Positions 1 to 11,405 of a stretch of DNA of 64,000 nucleotides are shown here, in pieces. The stretch spans positions 62,001-126,000 of the forward strand of contig JAJSPD010000041.1 in assembly GCA_021307315.1 (NCBI GenBank), in the 5' to 3' direction. The stretch comes from Bisporella sp. PMI_857. Its lineage: Eukaryota; Ascomycota; Leotiomycetes; Helotiales; Helotiaceae. Under the pieces are notes generated by a model. That model ran no database searches. It saw nothing but the letters and a program-made list of their open reading frames with translations, and was not told where the DNA came from. The position numbers and the translations under genes were made by a program. Positions within the stretch are counted from its first letter, which is position 1. Each line of letters starts with the position of its first letter.

Positions 1-242
1 CTCTGAAGCGTTTATTTAGCGAAGGACTGGCGTCTCCGGTAGAAGTGAGCAGTTCTCGGGAGCTTTCCTTGTTAGGGGTAGGTCTTACTTAGCTTTATAG
101 CATACTGGTAATCGCTAAGAATTGCTAGTGGGCACTCTACGCTGGAATGTGGAACTATCGTACTGTTCAGTTTCTGGTCATGGAGTGTAAGGCGCCTGTT
201 GATGATTGGTGAGTATTAAGATGGAATCAAGTAACGTCAGCT

Positions 243-1202
243 ATGTCGACAAAGCTGCTGACCGCCCAGTCTAGGTCCTATAACCATGCATGGGAATATG
301 CATATCGCAATAGTTGCGACATTACGGAGCTCAACGGGCTTAAATGCATTATGGCGAACCCGAACATTCATAGGGATTGGATCGGGGAGCAGAACTTTGC
401 CGAAATCCATGCAATTGTTCTTGGCCGATCGTCTAAACTGCTCGTGACCGAGCTTGACGACAACCCGTACGCCGTATATGCCAAGGATGCCAAAGGCCGC
501 ACCGCGCTTGCCTGGGCCACGGCCCGGGCCCAGTTGGATGACATGGAGCTCCTGATAGCCCGCGGCTCCCTCGTAGACGCGATGGATACTAGCGGCCGCT
601 CCATTCTCCTGAATGCAGTCGACAGCTCCAACAACGAGGGCCTCCGCATCATCCTTGAGGCCGGGGCAAATCCCAACCCAGTAGTGCCCGAAGGCCTGTT
701 CCGCAGCAGCCCGCTTATTGCGGCCGGCGTAGGCGGTAAGCTGGAAATGATCAAGTTGCTCATCAAATTTGGCGCTGAGATCGGCGCGACCAATCCGGAG
801 GGATGGACGGCATTACAGGCAGTTATTAAAGCGCAAAATGTCGAATGTGCAAATGTCCTGCTCACTCGTGGTGCTGACCTGGGCTACATATCGAAGAATG
901 GACATTCAGCGCTTACGACAGCGATAATCTACAACAGCCATGCTGTGCTGAAGCTCTTGATCGACTGGTACCACACCAGCCATCTAAATCTAAATGGGCT
1001 CCAGGTGCTGCCCATCATAGCAGGGTCCGCGGACGCGGAGACCATGTCAATCCTCGGGGCGTCAGCCCTAAAGCAGACTCTACTTAATGGGTCTGAATTC
1101 GCTACCAGCTACGAAATTCTTCAATCACGAGCGGACTATGATGAGAGACTGGGCGACGCCTTCAATGAATTTTTGTCTATCGCGGGCCCAAGGAGGAAGT
1201 AG
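243..1202 (+). CDS. Ankyrin-repeat protein
   Basis: A single 319-aa open frame. Residues about 75-240 hold at least four ankyrin-type units, recognisable by pieces such as GRTALAWATARAQLDDMELL, GRSILLNAV and GWTALQAVIKAQN, each followed by a helix ending in LLI or LLL and then RGA or FGA. The segment before them (WIGEQNFAEIHAIVLG) resembles the lead-in of a common fungal ankyrin family, from recall. Ankyrin stacks bind other proteins, so a scaffold role is likely but no partner is visible. There is no signal peptide, membrane segment or catalytic motif. An in-frame TGA lies at 210-212, so the ATG at 243 is the first possible start in this exon. An upstream exon beyond the window edge cannot be excluded, since such domains often form the C-terminus of larger proteins. 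Bases 1-242 show no gene. Confidence 0.75.
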   Translation: MSTKLLTAQSRSYNHAWEYAYRNSCDITELNGLKCIMANPNIHRDWIGEQNFAEIHAIVLGRSSKLLVTELDDNPYAVYAKDAKGRTALAWATARAQLDDMELLIARGSLVDAMDTSGRSILLNAVDSSNNEGLRIILEAGANPNPVVPEGLFRSSPLIAAGVGGKLEMIKLLIKFGAEIGATNPEGWTALQAVIKAQNVECANVLLTRGADLGYISKNGHSALTTAIIYNSHAVLKLLIDWYHTSHLNLNGLQVLPIIAGSADAETMSILGASALKQTLLNGSEFATSYEILQSRADYDERLGDAFNEFLSIAGPRRK

Positions 1203-1356
1203 CTGTCTTGCGGAAACCGACATCGCATCCATCGTTTACTATATATAATTCCACCTGCTCGAAAACACTCAATCAATTCTTGTCAATCTTCCTTTTCCTT
1301 CGCATGTTCCCCCGTCCTTGGTTAGCGTTGGCGAAGTGCGTCTTCTGCCATCCTTT

Positions 1357-3608
1357 CTATGTTCCTGCACCAAAATCTATTGATACATTGTGTAACTTCT
1401 CAGACTCTTGACTGAGTTTCTGCATTTCTGCTTCCAAATCCTGCGGGCAGAATATCTTGCAGAGGTTTGTCATATCATCGTAGACCCTACAAGATGGTCA
1501 TCAGTCGGCCAGACATCTCCCAGCGATTCTTTGCTTACACTTGACGTTGCTGGGAGCCGGGAATATTTATTATGTTTCCAATGTTAAAACATAACGAGTA
1601 GAGACGATTACGAGCATCCCAGTCTTCCGCCGGTTCTGACACAGGGAAATGTCGTTTATATATGTGTGTGTAAGTTTCTTTGCTAAGCCTATGTCTCGGT
1701 GCTCTCCAGTTTCCTATATCGTACTCGTTATGACCGTAGAATGAGCAGGCATCAAAGATAAAAGCATGTCCAGTCTTAGCATCCATGGCTGTATTACCAT
1801 CCCAGCAGTCACCGTGGATTAGCGAGGGCTTCAGTACTCTACCTTCGGCCTGAAGTGGGAGAAGGAGGCGAGGCACGACTTTCCTCAATGTGATCTCGCA
1901 TACCACCTCAAACTCGGGCCATTTAAGATAATGCTTGACCAGTTTCATGAGGTATCCAAGATGTCGTGAGAACACAGCACACCAGGAATCGTCCCATTGG
2001 TTTACGGTCTGGGCGATCTTCCCGTGGTACGTCTGGATATGGAAACCAAACTTGCCAGTTGGTGATTGCGAGCGAAGATGCATGTCTGCTAAACGAGGAG
2101 CCAATTTATCCGACTCCGCGGGCTACCGTTCGTTAGAGCGCTCAATGGCACAGGTTTTCTATCATACCTGTTTTCCGACGTCGCGAAACTCGGTAAGGAG
2201 GAAGTAGGTGTCTGGACCATCCCATTCGAACATCCCCCAAGCATAAGGTTCGGGCACAAATTCTGGCGATACCATGTTGATAGCCTTCAATGATTCGAAC
2301 TCTCCCATACACATATATCGTCCAGTCTCTCCAAGAGAGACTACCTATGCTCTGATCAGTCTTCAGCCTCAAATGGAACCTTTCCATGTGACCTACCTTC
2401 AGAAAGTAATTCACAATCTCTTTTGTTGGGAGTTGAGCTACAATCTTCGCTGTTTTTCCATAGATGGAATGGCCATAGCTAGAGGCTTGGAGCACTTTGG
2501 TATTGGGGACTGGAAATGCTGAATTGAGAAACATTTTAATCTAAGCTAGTGACTGATACCATCTCATCATGTCTACGCACCTTTGATTACGCCTCCGTTA
2601 ACCTCATATGCCCCGCTCGCTATAGGCGGCTCAATCGGAATCGTTGGTGTTTCTTCCATCCTCCGCTGTGCGTCCTCCTCAGACGGAAGTGCTAGGCCGA
2701 TGTACAAGGCCGGCTCATCAACGTCATTATTTTTGTAGCTTTTGGTTGGTGGTGCAATGTCAGCACCATGGCATCATAAGTCTGTTTCATGGACGTACCT
2801 CAAAACCGAGATCGCCCCCGGTTCGAACATTATGGGTAGACTGTTATCAATCGATAAGCCGATCCACCGCTTCGTAAAACAGCGAAGGATGAGGCCATGT
2901 GCGACCTGTAGTGCTCATCTATTAGCCGCTGTGGGCGAAGCCAGGGAAAGAATAGATGGAGTTATGGGGGTACAAGCGTACAAGAAGGACATCAGCGGGT
3001 TTCTCCCCATGCATGTAAGGCTGCTGAATCTCTTTGATTTGTGAGATAAGTCTGTCCAGCCGCTCGGTAATTTGGTGTCTTGATCTGTGTGGTATCAGAA
3101 ACAGGTCATCACCTAGACCAGGTCACAACTTACTCTCCGCCCTCACATCCATCTGTCCAGATATCCCACTTCGTTTCCTTGTCTTGACCCCTCTCCTGCC
3201 TTAAACGTCTGATCTCGTGGATTTTGAGCCCTTCGTAATCGCCATAATCCCACTCCGCAATGTCCTCAGTGTAGGTAAGCTTCTTTTCGATGAGATCGAA
3301 GTTGGGCTTCAGCAATAGCTCAAAGGTCTGTCTGGCCCTCTTTCTCGGGCTGACAAAGATGCGCTTGAGGCGGCGTGGATCGAGGAGTTTGCCAGGTCCC
3401 ACGAGCATCACAGCCGCCGAGGAAACCTGAGCAGTGCCGGTTGAGTTGAGTGCGATCTCTGTAGTGCCCGTGGAACGGCCTAACTTGGCCCATTCGGTTT
3501 CTCCTACCAGACGCGCATCGTCACAAATGGCTTATTACATGACCTGATAGAGGACTCACCATGTCGAAAAAGGAATATACGGGGTGTTAGGGCGTTTTGG
3601 GCGGACAT
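1357..3608 (-). CDS. Predicted fusion: SHB17-type histidine phosphatase + fructosamine 3-kinase
   Basis: Nine exons join in one frame without a stop: 3608-3560, 3503-3134, 3084-2982, 2905-2799, 2738-2581, 2518-2397, 2344-2168, 2122-1539, 1486-1357 (1800 nt, 599 aa). All introns are GT..AG and 45-76 bp. Residues 1-235 are a histidine phosphatase: RHGETEW at 15-21 supplies the phospho-accepting His, VAHG at 175-178 the second His, and AEWDYGDYEG the acid region; the nearest family recalled is the yeast Shb17 sedoheptulose-bisphosphatase group. Residues about 240-599 are a fructosamine (ribulosamine) 3-kinase: HGDCWDGN at 465-472 is the catalytic loop, FIFDACSFYG the metal-binding Asp, and NEYDIGNWRAPRHR is family-typical. 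Such kinases phosphorylate glycated lysines so that the adduct falls off. The exon holding the end of the phosphatase continues through the Met (residue 237) that would start a stand-alone kinase. Two separate overlapping genes remain possible. Confidence 0.75.
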
Positions 3609-3982
3609 GATCTTGGTGAATTAAGAATGGATTCAATTTCAACTCGGTTTCGAAACATTTTGGACAAGCGGCATTTGGCCGCGGCACATCAAAACAGCAA
3701 CGTCATGTGATCCAAAAGCGGCTAGACCGATGTCAGAAATCGGCTTACGTAAGTAGGCCAAGGAGCTAGAAAATCTCTCACGCACACACACATTTACGGC
3801 TTACAGTAACACTGTAGATAATATCATCAACCGTAACGCTCCTACAAGCCTGTATTCTATTGCTGTGATACCCTCACATATCCTCTTGCCTCATAGAACA
3901 CATTTCTCACAACCGACCTTCCCGCCCATCCACATTGCCAGGACTCAACTTTGCATTTTGTAGTCGGTAAACCAGTCCGTAG

Positions 3983-4175
3983 CCCTAGGGTTAGGGTCAA
4001 CTTTCATGCCCCATGGGGCGTAAATTTTTTTTAAGTAGAAATATTAAAACACTTCACGCCCCATGGGGCGGGCATTGATTTTGAAAAAAAGAAAAAAAGA
4101 AAAGAAAAAAGGGACAGAACAACCAGCTCACGCCCCAAAAGAAAGTCAGACAAACCAGCTCACGCTCTATAGAGC
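3983..4175. repeat. Cluster of CGCCCCATGGGGCG palindromes next to a telomere-like word
   Basis: GCCCCATGGGGC occurs at 4008-4019 and CGCCCCATGGGGCG at 4057-4070. Decayed relatives (CACGCCCC, CACGCTCTATAGAGC) follow at about 4130-4175, separated by A-rich spacers. CCCTAGGGTTAGGG at 3983-3996 resembles fungal telomere repeat but is only about two units. The palindrome core resembles CCCCATGGGG in the ends of the hAT element near 57.7 kb, so this may be a remnant of a related element end. Confidence 0.4.
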
Positions 4176-4856
4176 AGAAATTTTGAAAATAAAAGATCAG
4201 AAAAACTTATTCAATTGACTATCACTGCTAAGTTACAAAAAGAATCAGCAAAAGGAGAATCCAGGAGAATCCAGGAGATTACGGGTCTCTAACGGCAAAC
4301 AAGTATCAATTGCTGAAGGTTGTAGAACCTAAACTACAGGAGAGAATCCCTCTACTTATAGAGGTGTGATACCCACATGTCAACACACTGATGCCTACAG
4401 GTGCCTACAATAGACTTTAGGTATGGTCCTTAGACCTAACATATGGGCCGGGGCGGTTTGATCCCACCTTGCTCCGCCGAAGCCAAAAGACGAACTCCAC
4501 TATCGATTGACTGCATCTCACGGGTCGCCGGGCAGACTAGTGATTTCACTTAGTATGCTCGTTGGCGTCAGGTGTAAGATGTGTCGATTGTTCTGTTCTA
4601 GGCACAGATGTTGGATATATATCAATGCTGACAGCTGCGGAGTATAATCTTTGGATCGCCGGAACGTTGACCTATCTTCAGTACACCCGAGAACGCCAGA
4701 ATAATAAACGAGTAAGTTAGAGCTAGGTTGCCTATCTGTGAAAGGCTCAGTAGCCAAATATACACTGAGGCGGAAGACGAGTTCAGCTAACTTATCAACC
4801 TTGGGAGTATGAGTGTATTGCTCGCCACTCTTGTGGGAATATGCAGAGTCCGCATC

Positions 4857-4985
4857 TTCATCTTCATCATTGTTCGCTTGATCAGTACAGTACTGTAAAG
4901 CAATCTTCTACACTTCCATCTTCGATCTCATTCCCGTCTTTGGTGTCGTCTCCTTCATCTTCGTCATCTTCGTCATCTTCGTCAA
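4857..4985. repeat. CATCTT/CGTCAT-type microsatellite
   Basis: Two imperfect runs of TCATCTTC-like triplet-rich sequence (about 4857-4872 and 4945-4985). On the minus strand one frame reads an acidic Asp/Glu run followed by a stop, so this may be the scar of an acidic low-complexity coding segment. No gene can be built around it. Confidence 0.45.
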
Positions 4986-7900
4986 TACCGAGGTGACACC
5001 GTGAGTCGCGCTTATTGCTAGCATTTTTTATTACTAATTATTTGACTATGAGGTGACATCTGATGAACAATTATCGACGGCAAAAGCGATGCGGATGAGT
5101 GCAAAGATACACACAGTTTAAGGAGAGGCTGGAGCAAATAGGCAACGACGCGCAGCCAGATCAAGGATGTGATCACTGATGGCGTTACCAAGCGTAAGCG
5201 CTAATGCTCTTGGCTCTATTTTATTTTATTTTCACCAACTTCACATGGGAAGTGACTCGGGGCTGAAACTGATTGTTGCATGGCAATTCGGGTGCTATCA
5301 AATTAGAGGTCGCTTGCGGTCATTTCAGTGTGACCCATATCGCTTGGGAAAACTATTACCACTCAATATTGATTGCGCAATACCGTTATCTCGGACGTCC
5401 ACCATTCAAATATGTTGCATTGGATGGATGTATCGGGCTATTTCTGAGACCGTTTATTTTCTCAAGTGCTATCAATGTTACTTCACGCAGGTCTCCATCT
5501 TGTCCTCACACCCAACACACCCGGAGAGCATTATACGTAGCAATTATTATCTGGCTACTACGGTACCCAGCCTTCCTAGCTGTGGCAAGTACATGTACAT
5601 TCTCTGAGAATTAAGAAATCTTGCTTCTAACATCATTTTGATTTAAGTTAATCGGTTTACTTTTGTGTCTGGCGTGGCATCCGAAATGTTAGAAATAGGG
5701 TCTAATAGGCAGCGGAATCAAATAGAGGATCTGCGAAGGTATCACGGCGATGAATTACAGGCTTGCAATAGCGTTACGGATGATTGATATTCTCTACAAC
5801 GCTGAGCTGTAAATGAGGGGAAGATATTTCTAAGTTAGTTCTTTGGCCTACTTTACGTAAGCCGATTCCTGACACGAAAGGATCTTGGTTAAGGTCACCT
5901 GATAATCTACCCAGCCGTCCTTCCCCCTGCTCTAACTAGCTCATGATAGTCAAGAAAAATGGAAAAGGATGACCCAGTCTGGCTTCAAAAGATGGGGCTG
6001 ACAAGCATGGCTCGCATGTTCTAGAGTTGCCGGCTAAGCACCCCTCTTTTCATCCCCGTCACAGATGCTTGGCTTTCAAAAGCGGCGGAATGACTAGTGT
6101 AAACTAGCGTCCCGGAAATCGAGGCTTGTGGCTTCGATGCACTATCATGTGGAGTGCATAAGGCTAGCGCCCATAGTCCCATTGAAATACGCCTCTCTGG
6201 GAGCAGTAAACAGGTTGGGGATCACATGGGGATCACGTGGTGAAGGTGGGGATCATTTGCCCTAGTGGCGCGTGTATTTAGCGCTTGCTTCAACTACTTT
6301 CTTCATGCGATACTACAACGTATATACCCTCGAATCTTTACAATACCCTCCCCTCGGGAGTGATCCCCATTTGTCGTGTCTTCTCTTCTTCTTTTCCTGG
6401 GATCACAACCATTACTGTAGCGAGTATATTGTAAGAGCTGAAAATTGTCCAAAGCCTAGGAAAATCTGAGTATATACAGGGTCCCCACCGTTGTCGGTTG
6501 GCTACAGAACAACAATGGGAAGAACTGACAAAGCAACTAATTTATAGACAACGTTTAAGAGTAATGATGCTCCGGGGCTGACACCGCAATCCGGCCTGTG
6601 AGCTTACTTAATTAAGTATGCCATGCTTGAATCCGCAGAGTAATGCCGAAGTGATCGTACAAAGTGGGACTGAAAGTCTGCCGACCCCTCACATTACGGC
6701 GGTCAGATTGGGCCCCAGTTCCAATTTCATCGTTGGAGCGGCAGCGTCTTGGCTTCTCAAACCTTGTATCCATACTGGCCAGGGCTGCTGTAAGATCGCC
6801 TGCAGACCCAGTTGCGCATACTGTAAATCAACGACTCATGGAGGGCCCCGAACCCCACCCGCATAATTACACCTGCATCTTTGCTTTTCTAGGAAAATGC
6901 ATGGGTCGATGTATGACTCGCCTGTCAAAAGTACATCAGGCAAGGGGTAGAAAATTGGCCGATGGTTGTCTTACCAGGCATTAGAATCTCAACTAAGTAA
7001 GATCCTTGCTGTTAGCGAGAGCGGCTTCAGAGATCGTATCTGTTGCTTCGGATATTCCGGTAGATAGTGAAGGGAAGGGTCGGGTGGTTATCTAAGCTAT
7101 TAGCACGGGAAGCCCCACTCACAATTTGTTTGCCCTTATACGAAAGCAAATTCGAGCTTGCTTTCCTCTCGTTCGATATGGAGGCAATTGATTTTCCGGA
7201 TTACTCGCTGCCCATGCCATCACTTCGGTCTCGCAAAAATTAGCATCTGTATCTATGCGACCCAATCCTTTTTGTATTAACCCGTAGAGTAGAGAATCTG
7301 TCTTCTTGTATCCTATATCCATCTGGCGAACCTGAAGAATGAATTGCAGCATTTGAAGGAATGTCTACTACTCGCCGATAAATATAGACTCACACAGAAG
7401 TGAGAACATGTTGTTGACTTTCAAAAGATAATGGAACGAATCCCACGAACCTCAACCTTCGCATGGGAGGTGGATGTGGGGAGGGGAATTTAGCGGGAGG
7501 TTGCTAGGTGAGGAATGACACTTGTTATTCAAAAAGTTGGGTCTCTCAACTCTCAGAAATTGCTTTATGAATGTCCCCGATGTGCACCGACGAAAGAAGC
7601 ACGCAATTGCCTTTCGTACCTCGTATGGTGCCGCGAATTTAAGGTAAATTGTCAGCGGCTGGATAAGTTATCCTTGAAATCAGATGTGGAATTGTTGGTA
7701 ACCGGCTAGCCAATCCCAAACGGACGGCTCCACAGAACCCTATCCCACTGTATTGCATTCAGCTGGAATGGCTCGCCAATATCACCGTTGGTCGCAGCAA
7801 AAGAGTAATTCTCATCGTTGCTTATAGTAGTGGTCCTTTCTCGAGATCGGTCATTCAATGAAGCTCAAAAGTGCTACAATGCTTTATTTTTTCGTGTGCC

Positions 7901-10900
7901 TTAGACCGCAGAGTGTACACACCACGCTCCTCCTCTTCAGAGTACAACAGCTGCTGAGTGAGGTAGACTTCGGCAAGTCGGTTCATTGTTGTTCTGGTGG
8001 TTCGGTTGTACGACTTACTTCGAACACTTGGAGGTGATTGGAAAGTGATTCTAGCTACCAGAGTTGCTCTTAGCAGATCTACTGAGATTGCAAGAAGCAA
8101 ACGGGGCTATCGTTGACAAGCGGTGCAACTGAAGAACAAAACTAGTCCTGGCAGCATTCTCGACAACTCTAAGAAAGGTCAATTTCTCCGCTACACAGTT
8201 TGCAGGGCTAGGCTGATGAATCACTTACAGGAGCACAATGTCAGAAGCGATCTATTACGCAGCTCACTGAGGGCTCAATCAGCCTAGAGACGAGTAGTTT
8301 ATCGAGAGGCACAACAGAATACTAGAGCTAGAAGGGCTGGGTATATTGCGAATCTCGAAAAAAGACAAGGAACTTGGAAGGGCAGATAGTCTCCTGCAAT
8401 ACAATAAAGGGCTAGAAGACTGAAGGACCGATACAAGGGCTCGCTCGAGCAACCCACACCAGCAGCAGCAGAACAGTTATCAAGCATACCTGGAGAGTTC
8501 CTCGATTGGCATAGAGAGGCGCTGTAGCGGCTCCCTATCCTAGAACCCGCGACCGGACCGTGGATGCAGAGGGAGCACGAAGAAACCCAGATGGATCATG
8601 CTGGAGCTGGGCAGCTGGCTCAGAGTAGGAATCGGGCCTTACATAACCCAGGCTTCAGAAGGTGGCCACTTCTTTGACACAATTCCGCACCCCAGATTGA
8701 ATCCGACCAGCTTATCGAAGCTATATAATCTCCCGTACGTGCATGGCAAATATCACGTACACCAATGCGGCCTACCATCCTCGAGGACCAGTTCATATTT
8801 CTGATCGTGGACCCAGAGCGTGTTATTTATATTACACGAAATGGTATATTATCGATCGTTCGTATTGCGAAAGGCGACATTCTGTAACTTAGCCCCTGCT
8901 TATCCCAAGAGGTTCGCTTTATCGCATCCCGCAAAGAGATCGCCTTTGCAAGGCATTTCAGTGACCGCTAATCATCTACTTTCTCTTGGCCAAAAGTCTG
9001 CGAACATATAAAAAGAGAACGTCCACGGCCTGTAGCTGAGAAGAAAAGACTAACCAGCAAACGACCATTACTCCGAGTATCCTGTAAAAAGGTACCAATC
9101 TTCTCTGAATAGTGATTTCACCAACATAGCAACACCTGCTAACTCCGCAAAACAGCCCTCATCCTCCTATGCACCCAATACACCATTACAGTAAGAGAGA
9201 CACTAGTACAGCTAAATCGGCCAGCCATCCGCACAAGCTTCTCACTAGGTGCAAGTACCACCTCCATTTCCCACGAGCCAGAAGGATCCACACAGCTAGA
9301 GGCAGGACTGCAAAGCTTCCCGGTGAGGGAGGTAGATGGATACATTGTAGCTATAGGGAAAGAAAAGCGGAGGGTGAACGGCCATTCTCTTATCAGCTGC
9401 TCAAAGAGTCTGCCTGGAATTGAGTGACCTGGCAGAACTTGGAGGGAATAATAAATGGCGATTAACTACCGCCACCCAAATCTAGTGGAGTATAGCAGGC
9501 GGTATCCTCGCTTGTGGGATCAGCGGGCTCTCGGATGACCGCAGGCAGAGCAAAAACACGGCAACAAAGCTCAGGGAGTCAATTTTAACGAGTGGGAAAC
9601 TTACCACAAGTTCAATATCACACAGTACAACTTCCGGGGGTCCTATGATGTTATGCGCCTCTCTTAAAGGAGGAGAACAGTATTCACAAGAAGGTCAGAT
9701 GCCAAATGCGACTCCAACATTACAATTACAAGTCACAACCCGACCAGCGGCAGATACCGTACGTTCGTGTATACAGGTAGAGAAAGCTCCTCTGCATACG
9801 CTTTTCATCAGCAAATAAAATTTCCTTGGAGCATGTTAGAGTAACAAGAGAGAAGCCGGTACTTTCCGACAACATACGCACAGATACAAACGGGGTATGG
9901 AGGGGAAATGATCTCTGTTCACAATATATACAACCTATATATCTACAAAACAAGGACACATTCACGGGTAAGGATCCACGTAGAGAGCACGCTTCTGGAA
10001 CCGAGCATCGCTTTCGACAGATATGCGGACAACATGCGGATAGTAGTGAGGGATCTTCGCCTGCACCGCAAACACTGGTACAACAAGCCACAAATGCCAA
10101 CTCAGTCTGGCACGGATGGACCTGGCCCTGCCGACTGGAGCCAGCGCTATCCAAAGAGCCGATAAAAGGGCAGTCCACTTGGACCGGCCCACGAACCATT
10201 TACGAATGGAAACAGCATTCAAAGTCAATAGAGAACCTACGCCACTGAAACAAGACAACTTCGGTAGATCAACCCAGAAATTTTCATTGAAAGTATAAAA
10301 AGAACACTGCCTAGAAGTTTTCCTATCACGTCTCCACAACACTTAGATGAAGCAGTACAGCAATGTAAAATGGCAACTAAGATGACTGATGATTCACTCG
10401 TGATTTGCATTAGCTTGTCTTCTTCACTAGCCAGCCTGTTGAGATACCGTCGAGGATCATTTATGTAATAATTAACATTGTCAAGACTTTATTTATCAGC
10501 AATTCGTAGAGAGCTGGTATGTCCCTATGGTTAGGCTCATCAAAAATTTCGGGAGGCAGGGGATCATTTCGGTTTGTCAATATAGAAAACCCATTCTACG
10601 CGATGCTTATTCTGTAAAAAGGGGAGAGGACAAACAATAAAAGAAAATATATATAGTGAATTAAAAGAGCATGAACAATCGAATGCTGATGAAAAAAATA
10701 GAAATGATGAAGGCTTTGAGCTTTAATGAAGAGGGATGCCAGCCCCCTCCCACTTCAGTGGAAACAAATTATCTGAGAAAATACAGTTTCGGTTCTAGGT
10801 GGAGATATCTAAGGCGCCCCCGACGAGTCCTCCTAAATCCTCATCTCCCATCGAAAGAGTCGAAATATCCACAGATTCGTCCTTCTATAACCCACAGCTG

Positions 10901-11405
10901 CGTATCCCACAATTTCATTGCAGCTATATCATCTAGGAAAATGCAGACCGACTACCAAAACAGGTACCACTGCATACATCTGCGTAGCCTAGATGAATAG
11001 GTACTTTAAGATAAATATTTAGATTCCTGGCATGGTGGCGACATAGGAGATGTTACTCATAGTGAAATTGACAAGAACCCCTCAATTCCCATTCCAAACA
11101 TAGAAAGACAGCAACCGTGAATTTCCTTAACGCGGAAGTAATAAAAGAGGGGGTAGTTTCGTTAAAAATCAGCAAACATGGCCAAGAATGGAAGAGAGGA
11201 AACTTCCGGTTAATCTGTAAAGGATGGGCGGGAATTGAGCCATATGCACAATGAAAACTCCCATTAAAAGAATATGAGACGAGAGGAAGGAAATATACTC
11301 CGTATCGAGAGAAGAACAAAGTGAAGGCGGGCGGTGCCGTGGATAATATCGCCTTGGCTGAAGGTGGACTGCCGTCATGAAAAAAACATGCGAGCAGCTT
11401 TGAAT

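Larger units (their letters stand above)
3609..11405. other. 7.8-kb gene-poor stretch
   Basis: No reading frame here has family motifs together with a believable exon structure. Open frames of 60-157 codons occur, but they overlap on both strands and look like chance. Visible content: palindromes at 4008-4070, a CATCTT/CGTCAT microsatellite at about 4857-4985, and repeated GGGGATCA words near 6220-6255. At about 8770-8830 one forward frame reads SDRGPRA, which faintly recalls a retrotransposon integrase; it is too short to call. Stop codons are frequent throughout. Confidence 0.5.

Noticed and set aside
368..865. 165-codon minus-strand frame opposite the ankyrin gene
   Set aside because: It is the antisense shadow of the ankyrin repeats; the plus-strand frame has the family pattern.
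3983..3996. Telomere or chromosome end
   Set aside because: Only about two TTAGGG-like units, flanked by ordinary sequence on both sides.
5179..5614. 142-codon plus-strand frame
   Set aside because: No family motif, no codon bias and a competing overlapping frame.
8590..8900. Retrotransposon integrase fragment suggested by SDRGPRA and YTNAAYHP-like text
   Set aside because: The match is under 20 residues per frame, in scrambled order, with no reverse transcriptase or protease motif nearby.
9726..10342. Overlapping 126-157 codon frames on both strands near 10 kb
   Set aside because: Frames overlap on both strands with no motif, no splice structure and high Cys/Ser content typical of chance translation.
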